From: Pyrenophora tritici-repentis
Taxonomy: Eukaryota > Ascomycota > Dothideomycetes > Pleosporales > Pleosporaceae
Length of the DNA stretch: 64,000 bases
NCBI RefSeq assembly: GCF_003171515.1
Contig: NC_089395.1
Location: forward strand, 806,001-870,000
Reading direction: 5' to 3'
The first letter of the stretch is position 1; the number at the start of each line of letters is the position of its first letter. The notes beneath the pieces were generated by a model. That model saw nothing but the letters and a program-made list of their open reading frames with translations, had not been told where the DNA came from and ran no database searches. Both the position numbers and the translations under genes were made by a program. Below, piece by piece: positions 57,180-64,000 of this stretch.

Positions 57180-58156
57180 TATTGTGAGGGAGGGTGTGTA
57201 CTGTAATCCACTTTGTCGCGCCGTGTGGCTGACGAAATGGTGTTCAGCTGCGATACGTCGCAAGACAGCACACGTCATCGGATATGAGGTGCATGTTGAA
57301 TGTTCCCGAGGTCCTCGTTATTGAAGGCGCTATGTGTTTCCACAGCCCCACTTCCGTCATGGCGGCCCGTGCGGACCATGACTCGACGTCTTCTTATCCC
57401 ACTAGCTGGTCCTTCCTCCACCTCTACCATAAAGATGGTCGCGCCTGAATATCTTCAACAACCTGTTGCATTCGAAAGCCCACTACGTTCTTACAAGTCT
57501 GCTACGAGGCATCGTTCGCAGGTCAGGGAGAAAGATGGCATATTTCCAGTGTCATCGTCCAGATGCGGTTATTTCAAACGAGTTCAGCTGAAAGGACATG
57601 CAAGCTAGTCTAGCTTCCACATAACTCTCAAGGCGTACGTTGCAGCGTTTTTGGGGGTTATGTTCTTGCGATCTAGATTTGGAGACGAGTGTCAAGATGA
57701 TCGACTGCAAAGCCTGGAGTTGAGAAACGTACCGGATCTTTCATCTTTTGAGGGCCATGGAAGGCCTGATGGCTACCAATATGGAGAACTAGACATAAAA
57801 AGGATTCGATGGGCTTTCCGTCCAGAAGTCACCTTGTCTCGCTTTTGCGAACCGTCGCGCAGCATTTGCAGGCTAGGAGAACACTGCCTCTTCTCGGATA
57901 TTTTGCGACTGGCGACTGGTACATGCGCACGAGACTTTACCTTCTCAATGCTTGTAGCCTCAAGGCTGAGTCTAGACATACGCCGATCTCTCAGCCAAGC
58001 CAGTCAGACACGGACGACGAGCACACGTGACTTTCCGATAGTCTCGATGCGTGCGACCTGCATAGTGATGGCTTACTCGGAAGTTCGCAGTATCACCTAT
58101 ATAAGGCGAGCGCAAGCCTTGGCCCGAACTTTTGCATCGCTTAACTGATCATTAGT
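57180..58156. other. Region without supported gene before kelch gene
   Basis: About 1 kb; frames at 57300-57608 and 57651-58148 have no recognisable domain and overlap others. The right part is the promoter and leader of the kelch gene, with a TATATAA motif near 58098. Confidence 0.5.
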
Positions 58157-60450
58157 ATGTCTCCTTGCGTCCTCGCGACTCGTTTGTTAATCTTCTCCGC
58201 CTTTTGCGGCCTGGTCATTGCAGACCAAATCATACATGACCCTATCAAGGACTTCTGTCGACGTCACCAACATCAAACCTGTGTAATCGACTCCAAGGTG
58301 TATGTAGATGGGGGTCTGGTATACTATGGCACTGGGGTCAATCTGGATAGCCAGCCGGAGACAAGTACTTCTGCCCATGAAACTTTTGGATAGACTTACT
58401 TACTATACAAGACGACCGGCTAGTCTACGGAGACCTTGCCAGCATTAGCGAGGGTGCGCCAGCTCTCTACGGCAATCTCTCCAAGGTATGATGCGAGATG
58501 ATACTTCAGATACTTCACTTTCTCGACGTACTCTGACAACAGCACTAACTAACAATAGGGCTCGAATGTACCCTCTGTGAGTGGAGGCGTGTTGTGGCCT
58601 GACCAGGTCAACAAACTCTTCTACCTATTTGGCGGCGAGTATAACAACGCAAGCGTCAATAGCTTTAGCGACGGGCTGTGGTACTACGATACAATCTCGA
58701 ACACATGGAGTCAGTCACCATTTGATGGCTCGCAGACAAAGATCTCGTGGCCGGCCTTTGGCGGGTCCGCAGTCACAGAGGAGGGGATTGCATGGTATTA
58801 TGGCGGTTATCTCAACAACAAAACGGTACCTAACTGGGCCGGGGCGCCCCTCATGCTCAATAGCCTGGTTTCATACGACATGACCAAACGAACTTGGACG
58901 AACAACACTGAGGGGATAGCACGAGCTGAGGGGACGCTTCAGTACATCACGGCCGGGAGTCGAGGCATGCTGATATATTTCGGAGGCCGCGAGACATTGG
59001 CAAACGGTAATGTCAGCTACGTATGTTCTCATGCGCCCGTCCACAATGGCAGTTGCTAACCTGATCGCAGACAGATATGAGTGTGGGTGACTTGTCATTC
59101 TAAATTTTATAAGACTAAATATTAACAAAAAATCAGCAGATTCAGATCTATGACATTGCCAATTCCCGCTGGTATACGCAAACTGCCACCGCTGGCATCG
59201 ATGATGACATTCCCAGGAAGAGACGTGGTTTCTGCGCAAATACGGTCTGGGCGAAGGATCATTCCTCTTACAACATGTCAGTGCATTTTCTGGGCTTGAT
59301 TTGTGATGGGATTGCTAATTTCGAGAAGATACATGTATGGAGGTATCGCTTCCGACGAAACAGCACTCGGTGATATCTACATTCTGTCTTTGCCATCATT
59401 CACATGGATCCCAGTACGTCGATGTCAATTGTATGATATTGCGTAAATTCCATTAACATGGCTTACAGTATCCATACTCCCAACAAAAGCAATGGTCTGG
59501 TGGCAAAGCATGGGCATCGTGCGCCTTAGTCAAGAATTCACAGATGATCGTCACGAGCGGCTTCTATACCAACTCAACCAAAACCGGATGCGACGTGGCG
59601 ACCATCGGCGGGCAGCATACACTGTTTCCTGGACAAGAAAGCATAGAACAAGGGACGGTATACCACGCTCTTGCTGCTGATGTGGTGAAATACAGAGTGC
59701 CTGGCATCGTCACAGCAGTGATCGGTGGCGAGTGGGTCTCCGAGAAAATGTAGACGCATCTCCCGTACGCTAACATGTGATTGAAGTACCGATGGGAAAG
59801 CCACCTTGAAGTCGCCAACCTCCGGATGGGCTACAAGCGCACTGGCTGTTGGCTTCGGAACAACTTATGCCGGGCTCGCACGCACAGCAACAAGGTCACT
59901 TCCAGCGAGCTCTTCCACACCAACGACATCGGGGCTGTCAGCAAGTACTGTCCCCTCGTCTAAAAGCAGTTCTAACGTAGGAGCCATTGCTGGTGGCGCA
60001 GTCGGGGGCGCAGTGTTTCTAATCGCTATCATTGCTCTCGCACTCTACCTCCGATCTCGTCGCAAGCTAGCCAAGCCAATAACAAATACAGCGCACAATT
60101 CGACCGCTCAGGACAACCGCTTCTCGACCGCTGGGGAGAAGCACTTCTCAATGTCGAAGGGTAGCACGATGTACTCACCCCACCCGCAAGGCTCGCCACG
60201 TCCGCCGTCAGAGCTGCACGGCTACGGCACAGGACAGCAACACCATAGCCCCGGCTCGGAATGGATTCAGCCTCTTCCGTTTGCGCATGAATATGAAACG
60301 CAGCAGACGTACTATCCCCCGCCGCGAGATCCTTTGCACTCGCCCAGTAGCCCGCATTCAAACAGTGCAGAGTTGCCGATTGCGAACACGCCGGGGCCTA
60401 GTGGGCTTTCGGCCGTGAGGAGTCCGCAGCCAACGCGTGGGAATGTTTAG
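58157..60450 (+). CDS. Secreted/membrane-anchored kelch-repeat protein
   Basis: Eight-exon model: 58157-58364, 58412-58485, 58559-59020, 59071-59082, 59137-59276, 59329-59413, 59469-59731 and 59787-60450, giving 635 residues with matching phases. A signal peptide (LLIFSAFCGLVIA) precedes an ectodomain of kelch-like blades: YYGTGVNLD, LFYLFGGEYNN, ISWPAFGGSAV, MLIYFGGRE, and, after splicing, NIYMYGGIASD. N-glycosylation sites are frequent. A Ser/Thr-rich stem leads to one membrane span (GGAVFLIAIIALALYL), a RSRRK stop-transfer signal and a Ser/Pro/Tyr-rich cytoplasmic tail. The 12-nt exon 4 and the 47-nt first intron are the least certain parts. This layout is common in filamentous ascomycetes; the function is unknown, possibly cell-wall sensing. 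Confidence 0.8.
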
Positions 60451-61138
60451 GTTATGTACTAGTTACAGAATGAGCGGAGAGAAGTTTGCTGGAAAATCTA
60501 TGCCGTTGTGTAGGTCAGGGTATGAGAGTGTTTGTCCAACCCGCCGCATGGATATCAAGGTTCTGGAATAGCCTTGTTTTTCTCGAACATGATATTTTCA
60601 AGATACAATCTTTAGTCACTACCCGAGAGTATAGTGCTGGATTTCACATACGAGTGAATGACAGGGATGCTAGACAACGATACGTTATCAGTCAGCCATG
60701 AACCAATCAATGTAGTATCTGAACTGCCACAATAGGTTATACGCCTATCAACTACATCATTTTAAAACCTAAAGAATAATACGACGTTGACTGCGACTCT
60801 AAGTATTAAAGGAAAAGAGAGTTAGGATGCGAAAATGATGTTCCTGTCCCAGCACGCAGGGAGGGACGTTACACCAATCTTCGAGCTATCCAATGGCAAC
60901 ACTTCTAAAGACGCCGCATGAATGCGACTTTATCGCTGACGTGGCTATGTATATCTCTAGATACCGGATTTGGGGACAATTAGCGTAGACGAGTTATCAA
61001 ATTGTCAGATGGAAGGGGTATCCTACTTCGGCTCTAGGCAAGGGGTAAAAACCCTTCCGAGGGGCTTAATGCCCCTAGGCAAGGGATAAGACCCCCTTTG
61101 TAAAGCCCAAATCCTACGTTGGCCTAACTCGGATCTAA
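60451..61138. other. Intergenic region, possible degraded repeat at right
   Basis: No gene is supported. From about 61030 a CTAGGCAAGGG motif occurs twice within 45 bp, next to GGGGCTTAATGCCCC-like symmetric sequence. This might be the end of a decayed LTR, but no second LTR is visible in the window. Confidence 0.4.
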
Positions 61139-61647
61139 CGACATATATACCCCTGTAGCCCTCAACTTCGTGAAGGACAAGAGATCAACAATTATTAGTT
61201 TACCACAAAATCTCATCTTATTTAACAATTAAGAGTCTCACTGCCTCTACGAAGCAAACAACTATAACATTAAACTAGAGCTAAAGGGACGCGACAGTCA
61301 TCCTATTAGACTTAAGGAGCTAGATCCTATAGTACCGCTAACTTAAGATAAAATACTAATCCTAAGGCATTTAGGCTCTTATAGACCTAGAAGGAGTAGA
61401 GCAGCCTCTCTTACGACTACTTCTTCTACTACCTCTAGGTATCTCCTAATACGAACTATTAATAAACACGAGCAATGCATTAGCAGTATTATCTAATATA
61501 ATCTAGTCTAGAAGAGGCAACGCATAAGCGTTAGCCTAAGAGTTAATTAAAGCTTTAATATCTGCCTCGTAAATCCCGACGATACTAACGCGAATATTAG
61601 ACCTTTTAGATAAAGGACAAGAGGCATATAAGGAAGATTGTAACGAC
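61139..61647. mobile_element. AT-rich, RIP-degraded retroelement remnant (left part)
   Basis: The sequence is rich in TA steps and in TAA/TAG in every frame. It is continuous in style with the gag-like remnant on the other side of the pogo insertion. The assignment to a retroelement rests mainly on the right-hand part. Confidence 0.5.
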
Positions 61648-61649
61648 TA

Positions 61650-61702
61650 ACGTGGTTGGCAAGCGAGTCGGTCAGACAAGCGAGTCGGTCACCCCACCAA
61701 CT
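61650..61702 (+). repeat. Left terminal inverted repeat of pogo element
   Basis: 53 bp, perfect inverted match to 63451-63503. It contains two direct copies of AAGCGAGTCGGTCA, likely transposase-binding sites. Confidence 0.95.
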
Positions 61703-61769
61703 TTTGCAACTTTAAAGCGATATATCTCAACAACACGATAATATTATTGCTAGATATTGATATAGTAGA

Positions 61770-63422
61770 CTACTCTATATTAATAGTATTAGTGCTGCAT
61801 GTGCGCGAGTTGTGCCCGGTCTCTTTGCATCTAGTGCAGCGCCTTTGAGCGCGCTGGCTGAGGCCTGATCGCGCTCCTCCTCGACGCTCTTCATGAGCAA
61901 TCTGCTGGTCAGCCTCATTTTGAGCTAGTATATCCTCTCCAGTTCCTTTTATAAGTACTCCGTGCTTCTGTATACGCCTTTTAGAGCGCCGCCTACGCGC
62001 TAAGGCTGCGCTGTTAGCCTTCTCAAGACTAGAGATCCGATCGCGCATTAGCTTAGCAGAGAGCATTATCACCTCAGCGCCCTTCTTCAGCTAGTCAATT
62101 GCCTCAATAATTGATGCTGGTGATGAGCTCTTGTGCTGGCGCACGCGCTCACGTATAAGGCTTGACTGAGCCTCAAGCTCACGCGCGTTGCTCGGCGTTT
62201 GAGCTACCCAGGGAGCCTCTGGTAGAGCTGCTGGAGGAGTAGGTGTACGCAGCTGTACATCTACCTTTGATAGAACAGCCTCTGGTTGTAGAGGAACAAG
62301 GCCTGCGCCGCGGAAGGCTGAGCAGATGTTGGCTGGCGTGAAGGCGCGATTGAATGCTATCTTAAATGCTGGCAGAAACTCTAGCTTGGTGATGTGGTTG
62401 ATGTGGTTGCGCATGAGGCTCTCCACCTCACGGCTGTACGCGCGCTTCAATGGCGAGAAGCAGCCAACATCAAGTGGCTGGAGTAGGTGAGATGAGTGAG
62501 GAGGCATACAGAGCGTATAGATATTGTTCTCCTTGCAGAGCTCCTAGAACGCTAGAGATTAGTGGCTCTTATGGCTATCAATAATAAGCAGGCGACGCGC
62601 GCCTATAGTACGAGCCTGCGTGTGAGCGTTGAAGTGCTTTAGCCACTTAACTCTAAGCTTATTATTTGTCCAGCTATTGTCGCTGACTGCGATTGCCTAG
62701 TCGCGTGGGATCTCAGCTTCCTCGTACCAGGCTAATAGGTGGTACTGGCCAGCGAAGATAAGGAACGGTAGGACTGACCAGCCAGCAGCGCTGATAGCAG
62801 CGATCAGCGTTACCCACTCGCGATTGCCTAGCTAAAGAGTCTTCGGCCTGCCTCTCCTCTCTGCTCCTGTTATAACCAGCTGCGTTGTAATCTTGCCCAT
62901 TATAAAGCCAGCTTCATCAAAGTTGTATATATCCTCATCGCAGATACCAAGCTTAGCCTTTGTCTTCTCTATAAGCTCAAACCAGCTTCTAATAAGGGCT
63001 GGATTCTCACAGAGAGCTCTCTGCCTATCGTACGCTCGGTTGAAACACGTCCGAAGACTATCTGTCCGCTTAACAAAGTTGGCTGGCTACTTCTGCCCAA
63101 CCTAGCCAGCGCCGCGCGCAGCCAGCAGCTTATCAGCCATATCGCGTGCAGCTGCGTAGGTAGGCGCAAACCCGCGCTGATCTAGATGAAGTATATAGCT
63201 AACAATCACCTCATCTTCTCTCTAGGTAAGCTTCCTTAAGTCAGGCTGGCAATCGCGTCGCGCGCGCTTTCCAGCGCGCCGGTCAATTAGGGTTGATTTT
63301 GGGATATCGAAGACTGTAGCAGCGCGTCGCGTACTCTGAATTTGGGCAGAATCTATAGATAAGAGAGCAAGCTGAATATCTGCTTCATTTGAAGGCACAA
63401 GAGGAGCGCGGCGTGGAGGCAT
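61770..63422 (-). pseudogene. pogo/Fot1 DDE transposase with eight in-frame stops
   Basis: One continuous frame of 551 codons from the ATG at 63422 to 61770. It is broken by TAG at 63222, 63102, 63087, 62832, 62697, 62544 and 62091, and by TAA at 62559 (lowest coordinate of each). No frameshift occurs. All stops can arise from CAG or CAA by one C-to-T change; none is TGA. Recognisable parts are an N-terminal helix-turn-helix (TRRAATVFDIPKSTLIDR), the DDE core with YNFDEAGFIMG, LLIIDSHKSH and LQPLDVGCFSPLK, and a coiled coil (LMRDRISSLEKANSAAL). A C-terminal zinc knuckle (CTRCKETGHNSRTC) closes it. The pattern indicates RIP rather than random decay. Confidence 0.93.
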
Positions 63423-63450
63423 TATGTGTTGAGATAGAGTAGGTGATTAA

Positions 63451-63503
63451 AGTTGGTGGGGTGACCGACTCGCTTGTCTGACCGACTCGCTTGCCAACCA
63501 CGT
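63451..63503 (-). repeat. Right terminal inverted repeat of pogo element
   Basis: Perfect inverted copy of 61650-61702. Confidence 0.95.
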
Positions 63504-63505
63504 TA

Positions 63506-64000
63506 TAAGCTTTGTATTAAATTATATAAGATACTTAAGAGGGACTATTAAAAAAAGAGGAATAAAATCTCTAAGACAGTTAAACATATCCTTACTTTAG
63601 TAATACTATACTTACAGCTAAGCTGCTACACAAAGCATAGAATATTGCGCAAATAGATAACCGCCCTCTAAGACATAGTTAGAGTAGACGCAGATAAAGA
63701 AAGGGCGTAAGTACGAGAAAGATACCACGTCGCACTTAAGCTAATGCGAACACCCGTAAACTAGGAAGCGTAGCTAAGTAAGTACGATTAGGCCGCGACT
63801 TAAGCTGAAACCCTTGCAGTAGCTAAGGTTACGTAAAAATAAGCTATAATAGATAATTTCCTAGGCTTAGTGTTAAAATTAGTATTAACCTAGACTATAG
63901 CGTTTTACGGGCTACGATATAATAAGAAAGCTATTAAAAGGGAGAGGTCAATGAACTCTTCTACGATTATACAAGCCTCTATAATCTAATAACAGGAAAG
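63506..64000 (+). mobile_element. RIP-degraded gag-like retroelement remnant (right part)
   Basis: AT-rich sequence running to the window edge. From about 63652 one plus-strand frame reads like a gag protein once TAG/TAA codons are treated as mutated Gln or Trp. Pieces such as VRERYHVALKLMRTPVN and AETLAVAKVT remain, with a repeated stop-Glu-Ala-stop-Leu pattern between them. Stops are very frequent, more than in the pogo element. The gag assignment is inference. Confidence 0.5.

Larger units (their letters stand above)
61650..63503 (-). mobile_element. Fot1/pogo-type DNA transposon, RIP-inactivated
   Basis: 1854-bp element with perfect 53-bp terminal inverted repeats starting ACGTGGTTGGCAAGCGAGTC. 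It is flanked by the TA target duplication (61648-61649 and 63504-63505). It encodes one transposase on the minus strand, destroyed by eight in-frame stops. Size, repeats and TA target fit the Tc1/mariner Fot1/pogo group known from dothideomycetes. Intact ends mean it could still be mobilised by a related transposase. Confidence 0.95.

Noticed and set aside
57651..58148. 165-codon frame before the kelch gene
   Set aside because: Runs into the promoter/leader of the kelch gene, overlaps other frames and shows no domain.
1..64000. CRISPR array, bacterial operon or phage features
   Set aside because: No regularly spaced repeats of that kind; all genes are eukaryotic with spliceosomal introns.

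Overview
The window is a stretch of a filamentous ascomycete genome. Genes are broken by short GT-AG spliceosomal introns (about 45-90 nt). The gene set is typical of Pezizomycotina: Zn2Cys6 regulators, a HET-domain remnant, a wax-synthase-like MBOAT protein and the C-terminal Sfr1/Mei5 motif. The conserved proteins and the transposon types best fit a dothideomycete, probably Pleosporales, but this is inference and the species cannot be fixed from the sequence. All exon models were assembled by eye from reading-frame phase, splice sites and protein-family conservation.

From 1 to about 50 kb the window is ordinary gene space. In order: a Zn2Cys6 regulator (562-3175); a D-amino-acid oxidase ending in the peroxisomal signal AKL (3863-5349); the recombination mediator Sfr1/Mei5 (5681-6576); a PTR2 peptide transporter (7062-8983, minus); a small conserved gene broken by an in-frame TAA (11693-12343, minus); NADH-cytochrome b5 reductase MCR1 (12865-14012, minus); two unknown proteins (15056-16483, 17052-17561); FRG1 (19266-20123, minus) divergent from a 2-oxoglutarate/Fe(II) oxygenase (20342-21523); a membrane acyltransferase (22719-24243); a wax-synthase-like MBOAT protein (27290-28666); a zinc alcohol dehydrogenase (29409-30794, minus); a MITE-like element (32060-32528); mitochondrial lysyl-tRNA synthetase (32993-34756); a Cys-rich unknown (35042-36397, minus); a 741-residue unknown (40082-42579); the TORC1 regulator NPR2 (43202-45070); a peroxisomal ABCD transporter (45432-47966, minus); and an AflR-family regulator (48273-49736, minus).

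From about 51.6 kb to the end the window is a transposon-rich accessory region. It holds a small non-autonomous LTR retrotransposon with identical 137-bp LTRs and a TTTTT target duplication (51689-53266). Next is a HET-domain pseudogene squeezed between two mobile elements (53302-53788). Then comes a 3.4-kb candidate two-gene Tc1/IS630-type element carrying a DD34E transposase and a convergent ORF of unknown family, flanked by about 95-bp inverted repeats (53791-57179). A kelch-type single-pass membrane protein gene with eight exons (58157-60450) survives inside this region. Last is a Fot1/pogo element with perfect 53-bp inverted repeats (61650-63503). Its transposase carries eight in-frame stops, all explicable by C-to-T change at CAG/CAA, the mark of repeat-induced point mutation (RIP). 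It appears inserted in an even more mutated, AT-rich gag-like sequence.

The genes do not form an obvious biosynthetic cluster. The most unusual material is the mobile-element complex: the two-gene element with its uncharacterised second protein, the LTR element with its internal tandem arrays, and the nested RIP-damaged transposon.
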